A stretch of DNA of 64,000 bases, taken from NCBI GenBank assembly GCA_951230915.1, contig OX579636.1:5037001-5101000 (forward strand), given 5' to 3'. Below, in pieces: positions 49,336-59,971 of the stretch. The number at the start of each line of letters is the position of its first letter. The stretch's first letter is position 1. The stretch comes from Antitrichia curtipendula (lineage: Eukaryota; Streptophyta; Bryopsida; Hypnales; Leucodontaceae). The position numbers and the translations under genes were made by a program. The notes beneath the pieces were generated by a model that did no database searches, was not told the DNA's origin, and saw only the letters and a program-made list of their open reading frames with translations.

Positions 49336-50282
49336 CCCCTAAAGGACCAACCTTGTGTTTTTCGCAAGTTTTTTGGCAATATAATTTTTTTCTATAGATA
49401 CATGTGAGTAGAGATTTGACTTATTTAGGTTGAATTCTTTTTACAAGGCGTGAACAAGGGAAATTTATCCATGAATGCTAAATTTCATTTCATTTCAGTA
49501 TACAAGTGAAAAGTTTTGATGCAAAATGTTGTTTGTTTCTCAACTTAGGCAGCCTGGACAGATAAAATAAATCCACTTTTTTCAGAAATAAAAATTTGAA
49601 ATTTGTTTTTCAAATTTATATATACATGGAAAGATTTGAATCATTCCATTTTGATCAATGAGATTAAAGTTGTGAGGAGTTTTAGCTTGCAAGACAGTTA
49701 TGGAATCTCTACTCTAAAATATTTTGAAATTCCTTATTTAATTCAATTTTTAATATTTTTAGAAAAAAAAAAGAAAAAAGATGTAGAGTTTTTTTATTAT
49801 AATCTTATAATGATTGGGATTGGTATTTTTTAATCCCATAACTAAATTCTCAACAATTTAGTATTTTGAATCATTTTCTACTTCATTCTACTTATTAATT
49901 TTTTCCTATATATTGTTCAATTCCAAATGATCTGAAATTTTTCAAGTATGTAGCCAACTTGCCTTTAAAAATGAATCCAAAGAAGCACCAACAACATGCA
50001 CATTTTTTCATACAAATGTGACCTTGTGAAGTGCAGCTGCCCGATTTTTTGCAAGGCCTAGAAAAGGATTTTTGTCATTTCAAATGCTAATATCTTGCAA
50101 TCCTTGCAATCTACACTATGAAAATTTCTGGAAAATTTTCCACATCTTCGCAAGCTAGTGTACTACAAGATCCTACATTTTTGTGTATCCAAAAAAATAA
50201 AAATAAAATTTAATTTTACTTATATAAAAATGGCAATTTTAGAGCATTTTGGGTGAAACATATTGTCAAGGAACTTTAGCGG
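49336..50282. mobile_element. TTAA-flanked element E5
   Basis: The 947-bp element is bounded by TTAA (49332-49335 and 50283-50286). Ends are CCCCTAAAGGACCAACC and, from the right, CCGCTAAAGTTCCTTGAC. The body aligns with E6 in the same orientation and with E4 and E7 inverted. No transposase frame is present. Confidence 0.8.
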
Positions 50283-50472
50283 TTAAAGTAGACCAACCCA
50301 ATTTTGTTAATTATCCTATTCTGTCTAGGAAAACATCCAAGTCCGTTCATGGATTAATGCAAATCTATTGATTTTTAGACAAAATCAATGCATTATTGCC
50401 AATAAGGAATAACGGGTCAATCCCTTATAGGTGAGTACTTAAATGCCATTAGATACATAGAAAGGTGGTTAA

Positions 50473-51398
50473 CCCCTAAAGGATCAAACACTACTTTTTA
50501 GCAACATAGTAATTTTAGACAGCTCATTGTGAATGGAAATTTTCTTTTTCTTTTTTTTAATTTTCACACAACATGTGCCCAAGAGATATCTTTAAGGCCC
50601 AACAATTTTCATAACTTTTGACTACATGATTAAAAATTTATTGTATAATGTGTAATTTTCATTGGTCGGTGTTCAGCTTAAGAAATTCTTAAAAAATCAC
50701 TTTTTCAGAAATAAAAATTTGAAGTTGGTTCTTTAGATTTATATATATATACGGAAAGCTTTGAATTATCCCATTTTGATTAAAGATATGAAAATTATGA
50801 GGAGTTTTAGTTTGTGGGTAATTATGGATTCTCAATTCTAAAATAAACTTTGAAGTCCTTTATTTTACTCAGTTTTTAATATTTTGGGAAGAAAATAAAA
50901 TTATAGGATGTAGATTGTTTATTACAACATTTCAACCATTGGGATTGACATTTTCAATTCTATAACTAAATTCTTAACAATTTAGTATTTTAAATCATTT
51001 CCTAACTTTCTACTTACTATTTTTTTCCTATAAGTTGTACAATTCCAAATGATCTAAAAAATTTTAAGCATGTAGAGAACTTGCTTTGAAGAATGAATCC
51101 AAAAGGTATCCACCATTTTGGACATTTTTTAAAACAAATGTGACCTTGTAAAGTGCAGCTACTCGTGTTTTCACAAGCACAAAAAAATGATTTTTGCCTT
51201 TTCAAATGCTAATATCTTGCAATCTACATTGTAGAAACTCTTGAAATTTTTGCCACATCTTCTCAAACCAACATACCACAAGATCCTGCGGTTATATATG
51301 TATCCAAAAATGATTTTTTTTCTAAAATTTGGTACTTGTATTAGAAATAACAGTTTTGGAGCATTTTTGAAGAAAACATAGCCTCTGACCTTTAGGGA
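50473..51398. mobile_element. TTAA-flanked element E6
   Basis: The 926-bp element is bounded by TTAA (50469-50472 and 51399-51402). Ends are CCCCTAAAGGATCAAACAC and, from the right, TCCCTAAAGGTCAGAGGC. It lies 190 bp from E5 in the same orientation and is a diverged copy of it, so the pair is not a fresh tandem duplication. Confidence 0.8.
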
Positions 51399-51511
51399 TT
51401 AAGGGTTGTTTGTGGGATGTTTATGATTCCACTCTTTAGTCAGTTTTTTTAATTTTGAGGGCAAACTCCTTCAAAAATTCACAAAAACTACAATTTAAAT
51501 CCTTGAACAAT

Positions 51512-51720
51512 GAGCCGATCACCGTGGAAATCATTAGTTTGGGTACTGTGTAAATTGTTGGTTTAAAAAAAAATGAAAAAACACTCATTGGAAGACAAAC
51601 TACTGTAGAAGATCTTCCCTTTCCACACAAAGTTTGGAGGATGAATAGTTGCACTTTTGTCCTACATGGAGGAATTCTTTGTCATTCATCGGTTAGAAAA
51701 TGTCCTCTGCGACGTTTATG
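51512..51720 (-). repeat. Dispersed repeat R, copy 2 (inverted)
   Basis: This is the reverse-complement counterpart of 11902-12113 over its whole length, with matching outer limits. That makes the two copies the best guide to the unit's true ends. Confidence 0.7.
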
Positions 51721-52619
51721 GGTTAATTGAAAAAATTATTACAATTTGAAACAAGTGCACACCTCTCGAAAATACATGACCTTCTTGGAGTTGGCCCCAA
51801 GATATTCAGATTGCAAATCTCGGTGCCAATAGGCTTGTCTACCTTATGCAGTACCATTCTTAGCCATTCCTGTTTAGAAGCTATGGCGGATCGCACTTCG
51901 CAGCCATTGATCGAGGTTGTGAATGTACTGGGAGCTTTTCAGGTCTGATTTCAGTACCCAAGAATCATGTAAGTGCGTGCTTTTGAAACCATCTTCGTCT
52001 GAGCTCTTGTTGATGGATCAGAAGATGTTCGATTGAGAATTGATCGAAGTGCTTGACAAATGGATATGATTAGCATCTATCAATCCTTCTCGGAGACGTC
52101 TTTCAATCCAGAGACGAAATGCGCAGCTCTTGAGGGTTAGGGTGGAGAGCATGCCGACTTGTGAGTTTCGATGCAGCTAGGTCAAAGTGGTGTTGCTGCT
52201 TTAGGATATGTTGTGAAGCTTTAATTTGTGCGACGCTCGCTTTTCATTTGTGTGGGATGGAATGGGTGCTGTCTGGAAGGTGGCGGAGGGGCTTCTTGAC
52301 GGGAATCTATGTGGACATGGCGTAGTGCTGACTGACCTCAATCCAATGCCGAGCCCACAGCTGAAGACTTTGTTCAGGTAAGTTACTTTGATTCAAAGCC
52401 CGGTGTTCTTGATGTATATTTAATTAGTATGCATTTGAATCCCAGTCTTTGATTATTGTTCTGTCAATTCAGAACTGGAAATGGCCATGGAGCCTAGTCT
52501 GCGGGAAGGGCGTTTGAGAAAGGTTTTGCTTTCTAGGTCAGCGACAACTTGATCAATTATCCAGCAATTACCAACCATATCTGAGAGGTTACTGCACAAG
52601 AGGTCGGTCAGACAGGCTA
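51721..52619 (+). promoter_or_regulatory. Probable promoter and spliced leader of F-box gene
   Basis: Base composition shifts towards genic values. A strong donor CAG|GTAAGT lies at 52375-52380, and acceptors lie near 52472 (AATTCAG) and 52537 (TTCTAG), so the leader is probably spliced. A 21-codon open frame beginning at 51884 ends soon after a splice-like site and is not extended. No TATA box is obvious. Confidence 0.4.
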
Positions 52620-52874
52620 TTGAAAATGAACAGAAAAAAACACAAAGCTAGTTGCGGTCGGGCCACAAACTCGAATCAGAAATATTCTACCGTTCCTTGG
52701 AACGATGCCGTGAAAGTGGGAGAGATGGTGACGGTGGACCATGCTGGAACAAGTGTTGTTGACTTGGACGAAGATGGCGAACAGCTGCATTACCTTGAAA
52801 TGGCATGCCTCTTGCAAGAGAAGCTGAATGACTTTGTCGAAGGTAAGGGAGGACCAGCAGGATTGGAGTTATGA
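52620..52874 (+). CDS. 84-codon upstream open frame of unknown role
   Basis: This open frame has its stop 12 nt before the start codon of the F-box protein, so both probably share one transcript. The 84-residue product has a basic N-terminus (MKMNRKKHK) and a more acidic middle containing TVDHAGTSVVDLDEDGEQ and a possible short helix. I recognise no family. It may be a regulatory upstream frame, a small protein of a bicistronic message, or chance. Its length is unusual for a chance frame directly abutting a coding start, but no conservation can be tested here. Confidence 0.3.
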   Translation: MKMNRKKHKASCGRATNSNQKYSTVPWNDAVKVGEMVTVDHAGTSVVDLDEDGEQLHYLEMACLLQEKLNDFVEGKGGPAGLEL

Positions 52875-52886
52875 AGCTTACTCAAC

Positions 52887-54047
52887 ATGGCTGCTTCACG
52901 CAAGATTATTTCCGTAGATTCAAAGAAGATGAGTCCTGTTCTATGGAAAAATCTTCCCAAGGAATTGTTGGCACGTGCGTTCGCACGTCTGCCCTTGCCT
53001 GATATCACTCGGCTGCGCAGTCTCTCGAAGGAATGGAACCGAGACATGGTTACTGTGAACTCGGAAATCAACCGAGCACTTGACGAAACTAGTCCCACCA
53101 TGGTTGCAGGTTTTTCAGTCAGCGATTATCGTAGTAATTCAGAATTTCTTGTAACAATATGTGATCTGAGCTCTCACAGGTCGCAATGTTCCTATCGTTT
53201 GCATCCGGGAGATTCCATTAGTCATGAAAATCGATGGGATGATATGGGTGCACGTGATGGTGGGTTGGTCTGTTTTGTCTCCACATGGAAACCCAGCAAA
53301 GCCAATCCCCTGTGCATTGTTGTGGTGAATCTCTTGACACGAGTTCAACGCAAACTCCCGCCTCTGAAATATGTTTACTTAACCCCGCCCAAGATGATGG
53401 ACATCGAAGTGAACTCCGAAACCAAGTGTTATAGGGTGGTGGTGGTTGGCAAAAACATGAAAGGCCGTCCCACAGTAGAGATCTATGATTCTGGTGCAAG
53501 ACAATGGACCAAAGCAACACCTCCACTTGGTTTCATTTTTGGTGTCACTTACAGATGGAAGTACAATAGCTATTACAAGATTTTCAGAAACACAAGCATG
53601 ACTCGAAGTGTGTATGACTTTGCTGAAGGAAAACTCAAGCGTTGTGATGTAAGGGGTCCCTCCCGAGGAGCATCAGGGATGACGTTTCAGTATGCGTTTC
53701 AGAAGGACTGCATGTTTTTGTTGCACATGAACACATCGAATGGTGAAATTGGACAGGCGGAAGGTTATTGCATCACCAAGTATCGTTTCCAAACTAATGC
53801 AGAGGATTGGGTAAAAGAGAGGTCATACTTGTGCTCTCCTTTTGAAGCCCTTCCGGATTGGGAGTGTCTCGTGATGACCCTAGAACCATGTGAAGGCTTT
53901 TTGATGGCGTTAAGGTACTCTTCTCGCAACAACAATTTCTTGCTTTTGGACTTGTCTACGGGAGAGTGGAGTAGCCTTCCAAATTGCTTCAAGAGGCATA
54001 GGTTTGGAGCTTCGATGAGTCGGGGTTCTTGGAATGTTGTACCATAG
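52887..54047 (+). CDS. F-box protein, single exon
   Basis: The 386-residue product carries an N-terminal F-box (about 18-57: VLWKNLPKELLARAFARLPL.., then DITRLRSLSKEWN). By family knowledge this would bind SKP1 in an SCF ubiquitin ligase. The remaining part is rich in beta-strand patterns with F-box-associated/Kelch-like features: LVCFVS near 132-137, VVVVGKNMKGRPTVEIYDS, and FLLLDLSTGEWSSLP near the end. It belongs to the large plant family of F-box proteins with a C-terminal propeller-like domain; the substrate cannot be inferred. The start lies in a good context (CAACATGGC). The coding region has no intron, and a short upstream frame ends 12 nt before it. Confidence 0.9.
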   Translation: MAASRKIISVDSKKMSPVLWKNLPKELLARAFARLPLPDITRLRSLSKEWNRDMVTVNSEINRALDETSPTMVAGFSVSDYRSNSEFLVTICDLSSHRSQCSYRLHPGDSISHENRWDDMGARDGGLVCFVSTWKPSKANPLCIVVVNLLTRVQRKLPPLKYVYLTPPKMMDIEVNSETKCYRVVVVGKNMKGRPTVEIYDSGARQWTKATPPLGFIFGVTYRWKYNSYYKIFRNTSMTRSVYDFAEGKLKRCDVRGPSRGASGMTFQYAFQKDCMFLLHMNTSNGEIGQAEGYCITKYRFQTNAEDWVKERSYLCSPFEALPDWECLVMTLEPCEGFLMALRYSSRNNNFLLLDLSTGEWSSLPNCFKRHRFGASMSRGSWNVVP

Positions 54048-54117
54048 TGATTTCAGTGTATGCTCAAATGCACTAAGTAATTTGGTATTCCTAGTTCAAC
54101 TTCAACTTAGGTACAAT

Positions 54118-54137
54118 GTAGGGTTTAGGGTTTAGGG
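54118..54137. repeat. Telomere-type TTTAGGG units at a duplication junction
   Basis: Two to three TTTAGGG units (TAGGGTTTAGGGTTTAGGGT) sit exactly where homology to the 45-kb region begins; the last GGGT is shared with the duplicated sequence. Interstitial telomeric units at breakpoints are known products of double-strand-break repair. Confidence 0.75.
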
Positions 54138-55385
54138 TCTGGCAGCAATAGCAAAGTGGACGAAATGGCTTGCTCTGTGATTCCTCTCCATGGGTCTGGC
54201 AGCAATAGCGAAGTGGACGAAATTCTCTTACGAGCTGTAGAGACCGAGTTCCCTGGTTCCATTTTTTCCACATATTAGCAGCGCAGAGTGATGTGAAGGT
54301 GGATCAAAGGAAACTGTCACATTCTGCTTACCTTCAATGCCCAGTGCGCGATCTCGAGACCATGTAGCGTCCTTGATTCTGTGAATATAATCATCTACTT
54401 GTGGACACGATTCCTACTTCTTTCAGGTACAAAGTGCATGTGACAACGTCTTGCCACTGGAAACTGTTGTCGGACGCGTGCGTTGAAGGTATGTTTGTAC
54501 TTCAGTTGGTGTTACTGTGGTGCTACCAAAGTGAATTCCATGCATTAGTTTGTCTCAATTCATTCCTTGGACCCCATCTAACAGCACTCTTACCAGCAAG
54601 TGAGAACCCAGCTTAATTGTTGAATCTTTGGTTGGCTTACTTAGAAAGAAGTGCTTGAAGTATTTGTTCGATCTGTATGTTTTGAATAGTATGTGATTAT
54701 GAAAAACCTGTTGTGGATGAGTTGGTCCTAGAAGTGGTAATTCAAGTCAACAAAAGACAACATGGTTTACCTGAGTAGTAAGGACATTGAGGACTAAAAG
54801 TGTTTGGTGAATTTTATGGCTTTCAAGAAAATTGTAGAAACAAAGAATGCATTTTGGAATCTAATAATTTTCTAATGATCCCATGGTGAGAGGGCTACAC
54901 CTTTCCATGGTTAATTTAGGAGTAGTTTCTAGGTGTTGCACCAAAACACAACAATGTCATTGTACCAATCATGGAACAACTTTGAATTTCCTAAAAGTTT
55001 TTAGAGTCTTGGATGATATTTGAGATTGCAAGCCTAATTAATCCCTAAGTGCTTATTGTATTGTGTATGTGGCTGTTCACTTCCATAGAAGCTGAATTGT
55101 ATCACTTACTATAAGATTCTTGATTAGAGTTGCAAGTATTTTGGGCTCCATACTAATTTAAGAGAAATAAGTTATCTCAAGTGCTTCAATTTTTTGGCAT
55201 CTTCTTTCTTTAGCACAAATTTTGTCACAAACTATTATAAGGTATGATGATCCATTGTTGTCTCTTTGGTCATTGCACATCTTTGGACTTATCAAATTCA
55301 CAAACATTTATTTGAGGGGAGTATTTTGCATGCGTTATATTCAATTCAGTTTTGGAAAACAACATTATAGGTGGTCTAAGCAAAA
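54138..55385. repeat. Segmental duplication, copy B
   Basis: This is the direct copy of 45141-47803, shortened by internal gaps. Its first 33 bp (54135-54167) are present a second time at 54192-54224 after a 24-bp spacer. It lacks the 57-bp MITE and about 920 bp around the TTAA element of copy A. It directly follows the F-box gene and may supply its 3' end. Confidence 0.8.
54192..54278 (+). pseudogene. Copied last 28 codons of the recombinase-like gene
   Basis: The block repeats the C-terminus of the 743-residue protein (GSGSN.EVDEILLRAVETE.., ending FST then Tyr and stop instead of FSTA). It has no start codon or upstream exons, so it is a fragment carried by the segmental duplication. Confidence 0.8.
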
Positions 55386-55939
55386 TTGTGTAGCTTTCTA
55401 TTGTCGTCTGAGGTGGAGACTATTTTCATCTTTTTGGATGTTAATCTGGCTCTCATAACCTCTGTTGTTGCATCCTCTTGTATTACATAATATACAATAA
55501 GAGAGTTTGTAGTCATTAGGTGGGCCTATACGTGATTTAAGATGGAAAGTTGAATTAAATGTTTACAATATTTGTGGCCTTTCTAAATGCATAAAACTCT
55601 TGTAGTGAATAGTCTTGGCACCATGCACTAAGAGAGGTTCTACTTGTAGTTGCAATAGAAATCAATTCAAGTTTAGGAAATATTTAATGAACCTTTAGCA
55701 TGATTGTGTAGAAATTGCATGGTAGTATTTATGAAATTTACATATTGTCATTTTTCAACCCAATTCTCTACCTTTTGACCTATGACTAGGGTCTTTTTTT
55801 GGTGTACATACCGTAGGCAAATGCAATTGGTCAATACTGCAAACAATGTACAATATGTTTTGTATTACAAACCTCTAAATGCTCGAATTTGTCTTGTATT
55901 ATAACAAGTTATTGCTTGAGGATTTGAAAGCATCTAAGC

Positions 55940-57545
55940 ATTTGATTCATTCCATTTGGATTTGTTATGTGAAAGTTATAAACAATCTTGTTTTTTGGGC
56001 AATGGCATAGCATGTTCTTGAAAAAATAACTTATAGGATTCATTTTTTACCTCAATTTTTACAATTAAAAATAAAATAAAATTTACAAGGTTAAGATTTC
56101 TTGCTAAAAAAATCTCACTATTGAGATTAGAGTATTTCAATTCCATCTTAGAGCTATTAACCCCTCATCGCCGGAGGGGACGAAAAGTGTCCTCACAGAA
56201 AATTCAAAGTGCTGTAACTTTTGCATCCGATGTCCAAACTCAATAAAACTTGTTGGTAAAGTTGCGCTCTCTCTTCTAGTTTATGTGGAAGAATTTTCAA
56301 ATCAATGCGAGCTTTATTGATTTCTTGAAAGCCAATCGAAGTTCATAGGTTCAATTTGAATTCACCAAACTGCATTTGAAGGCTGCAACTTCGGGGGCTT
56401 GTATCTCCTTCATCCAATGTTCGTTTTCAATCAAATTTGTTGTGTTATGTTCCCCTTTAAGTCTAGTTATTGTGATTAAATTTTCATGTCAACCCAAGTT
56501 GTTTTGAATGCTTGGGAGCAATTCGAAGTTCAAAATCTAGACATTTTTGCATTACAGTGAACTTTGGTGGCTTATAACTTCTTCAAACAGGAGTTTTTTT
56601 CAATACTTTTTGTTGGAAAAGTTTCACATACTAGTCTAGTTCTTGTGGTAAAAATTTCATATCAATCCAAGAAGATATGATTGACTGAGAAGCATTTTAG
56701 CAGAGGTAGGTTCAGCTGTAGATGTGTTTTTTTGCTACTTTTTTCACTGTTTTTTGACATTTCAAAACAACTTTACAAATGCAATGAGTCACTTAAATGT
56801 GTTTTTTTTTCCACCAAAGTGTTTGTCTTTTGGTTTAGAATCACCTTGTAGTTTAAAGTTTTTTCATTTGAGTAGGTTTAGAAATCGAATTCCACCTCGA
56901 AATGTGTTTTTAGGAAAATTTCAGCATCTTTTTTCAACACTAAAACATTATAATCTTTCAATCTATACGGTCAAATGACCCCAAATTTGATTTACACCAT
57001 CTACAACATGCACACTATAATATTGTACGGTTGAGATTTTTATACCTTACTCACATTTAGATTTATAACACTTGAAAAGCAAGGTTGTCTTTTGACATGC
57101 TTAGAGCTTCGGCGGTGAGGGGTTAACAATTTAAATTTTCCTTCAATCTTAAACCTACTTCTACTCAACAATTTTTTAATGAATGAAAACTAAGTGCATG
57201 TTTTTTGAATTTTTTTTTCTAGAGTCTCAAATCAATTCTTTGTCATATAAAAATAGAAATTCAAAATCAGTAAAGCAAAAATTATAAATTAAGAAGGTTC
57301 AAAGCCAAAAAATGTAGTTGAGCAACATCCAAAAAAATTTGTTTCCTTCACTTTAAATGCAAATATCTTGCAATCTAGACAATCAAAGTTTGTAAAATTT
57401 CTTCCACACATTTTTATATTATTCTAGTACAAGATACTACAATTAGATATGCTAAATAAACATTTCAATTTTTTTTTGCTCTTTGCTATAGAAATGACAA
57501 TTTTGAATGGTTTTTGATGGAAAAGAGGCCTTGGGACTTTAGGGG
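55940..57545. mobile_element. TTAA-type element E8, truncated, interrupted by E2
   Basis: The right end (CCCCTAAAGTCCCAAGG read inwards; TTAA at 57546-57549) and body match E3 in inverted orientation. The far end is lost: homology to E3 begins abruptly near 55940. The body is split at a TTAA (56157-56160) by the 962-bp element E2. Confidence 0.75.
56161..57122. mobile_element. TTAA-flanked element E2, nested in E8
   Basis: The 962-bp element is bounded by TTAA (56157-56160 and 57123-57126). Ends are CCCCTCATCGCCGGAG and, from the right, CCCCTCACCGCCGAAG. The body is that of E1 in the same orientation, including the subterminal hairpin and three internal repeats (about 56213, 56400 and 56570). 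E3 provides the empty site: its complement reads 'gagcta-TTAA-tgattta' where E2 has inserted. Confidence 0.85.
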
Positions 57546-57549
57546 TTAA

Positions 57550-58693
57550 AATATTTGAAGTGTAAAATAGATTCATTGTTCAAATTCCCCAAGTAGTTAG
57601 AAGAGACAGAAATAAAGTAAATTCATTCAATAGAAAGAAAGTAATTATACCACTTATTGAGGTTGCTTTGGAAAAAAAAATTGGAAGCTCACAAGTTTGA
57701 CAATGTGGAAATGAAAAAGCGTTCTTAGATAAAAACACCCTCTAGAAAAACCGAGGTTGCTGGAGACTAGAATGACCTTTGACAAACAATCCAACAACCT
57801 TTGGGGAATCCATCCATTAAGATAGTCTGTTTGTTTTGGTTGTTTGTTATGATGAGATTTCTGGAACTGTGCATCTCTCATTTGCGTGCTTAGTATCGTT
57901 GGAAAGCTCTTGGCGAGGAGTGCATGGACTTTGTTTTGAGATGTTGGGACCTACGGTATGAAAATTATTGAATTTGAAAGTTCTTATGAATTATAAAATT
58001 ATAATATCACTTTTATTTCGACTGTGGTAATAGCACAAGGCACACTAGTCCCTTTGATAGATGGCATAATGAAACTAGTATGTATGTGAAGAGCGTAGAG
58101 TGAGGAGTGGGATATCCGAGCAATAAATAAAATTTCTACTAAAACTTATTTTTGTTGCTGAAAAGTGGCAATTTTATTTGAATTTTTTTTTAAACATTTT
58201 GAGATTTTTCTAATTTTTGAAAAAATTGTACCTATGACTAGTGGATTTGAAATGCCCCAGGACCATATGAAATAAGATATATCATAATTTTTTAATATAA
58301 AACATAAACCTAGTCATTTAGTGATCTACTCAGTAGTCATTTTCACTAGTATGCAAATAGTGAAAAGAAATGAAATGGCAAGGAAATGTTATTTTAAATC
58401 CCTGTGCCGGATGTTTGTTACGGAAGTGTACAAACTTAAATTTTATTTGTGCAAGGCTTATTTGATATGACATATTGGTATAATTATTTTTTGGTAAAGG
58501 AGGTGTTCCATTTGTGAATTACGTCTTCTAAACCCAATGCAAAAAAGTATTCCAACACAAAGTGGATAAGACCACAAAAGACATGAATAAAGTAGTGACT
58601 CTATTAGCCTCATTACAACTAAAAATCATAAACATGACACATAATATGGATAACCTTTATAATCAACATTCACCAAAAGCTAAAATTAGAATA
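57550..58693. other. Gene-free AT-rich stretch
   Basis: No gene or clear element is recognised. Confidence 0.45.
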
Positions 58694-58697
58694 TTAA

Positions 58698-59967
58698 TCC
58701 TTAAAGTTCCTTGACTATGTTTTCATCCAAAATGCTCCAAAATTGCCATTTCTAATACAAGTACCAAAATTTAGAAAAAAAATATTTTTGGACATATGTA
58801 ACCATAGGATCTTGTAAGGTAAACTTGCATGTGATAGTCAAACCATCCATAATAGGCACCAATAGGAAATGACCCATTAGAATCTTACATCAATCATTGA
58901 CAAACTTTTTTTAATAAATGAGGTTAGGACTACATTAGGTTGGTTAGTGGCCAAAATCAATGCCTTGGTGATAGTGATGCAGTTATTAATGACTACTTTA
59001 GAAACTTCTATTTTTCAGTGAAAATTCATCAAAGCAAGTGATTTATTTATTCCTTCACGTAGTGGCCATGTTAGGAAATGTTGTAACCATACTAGGAAGC
59101 CAAGTGTAGTATGACCATCATACATAACAAGGCAATTGTAACAAGGCAAAACACTCATTTTGTTGTTCCTATGTAGGTTTACTTTAGTTTGAAAAGATGT
59201 GAAAAAAAATTCAGAAATTTCCACAATGTGGATTGCAAAATATTAGTGTTTGAATTGACAAAAATCTTTTTTTGGGCCCTTTGAAAAACTAGGCAGTTGC
59301 ACTTCACAAGGTCTTATTTGTATGAAAAAATGTCCAAAATGGTGAATGGTGGTGCTTATTTAGATTCATTCTTCAAGGCAAGTTGGCTACATGCTTAAAA
59401 AACTTCAAATCATTTGGAAGTGATTGTACAACATATAGGAAAAAATTAGTAAGTAGAAAAATGATTCAAAATACAAAAATGTTGAAAACTAAGTTATGGA
59501 ATTGAAAAATGCCAATTCCAGTGGTTGTAATATTATAATAAGCAATCTACATCCTAAAATTTTATTTTTTCCAAAAATATTGAAAGTTTAGTTAAATCAA
59601 TGACTTCAAGTTTATTTCAAAGTAGAGATCTATAACTACATGCAGACTAAAACTCCTCATAATTTTTATCTCACTAATTAAAATGGAATGATTAAAAGCT
59701 TTTCATGTATATATAAATCTCTAACATCAATTCCAAAAAAAATTTAATGAAAAAAGTGATTTTTTTCTTATTTGCTCAGATTGACCAACCAAGGAAAAAA
59801 ACTATATGTTATACAATAACTTTTTAATCATATAGTCAAAAGTTATGAAAACCTTTGGGCTCAAAGAAAAACCTCGTCTCCATGTTGTGTAAAAATAAAA
59901 AATCCAATCATAGTAAGCTGCCCAAAATCACTATGTTGCCAAAAAATGCAGCTTGGTCCTTTGGGGA
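58698..59967. mobile_element. TTAA-flanked element E7
   Basis: The 1270-bp element is bounded by TTAA (58694-58697 and 59968-59971). Ends are TCCTTAAAGTTCCTTGAC and, from the right, TCCCCAAAGGACCAAGC. Without its 368-bp insert it would be about 900 bp, like its relatives E4, E5 and E6. Confidence 0.8.
58817..59184. mobile_element. 368-bp TA-flanked insert within E7
   Basis: The ends are AGGTAAACTTGCATGTG and, from the right, AAGTAAACCTACATAGG, flanked by TA (58815-58816 and 59185-59186). The related element E4 reads 'cttg-TA-gtacac' here without an insert. No coding frame is seen. Confidence 0.7.
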
Positions 59968-59971
59968 TTAA

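Noticed and set aside
51884..51948. Possible first exon beginning MADRTSQPLIEVV
   Set aside because: No downstream exon continues the frame; more likely a leader segment or chance.
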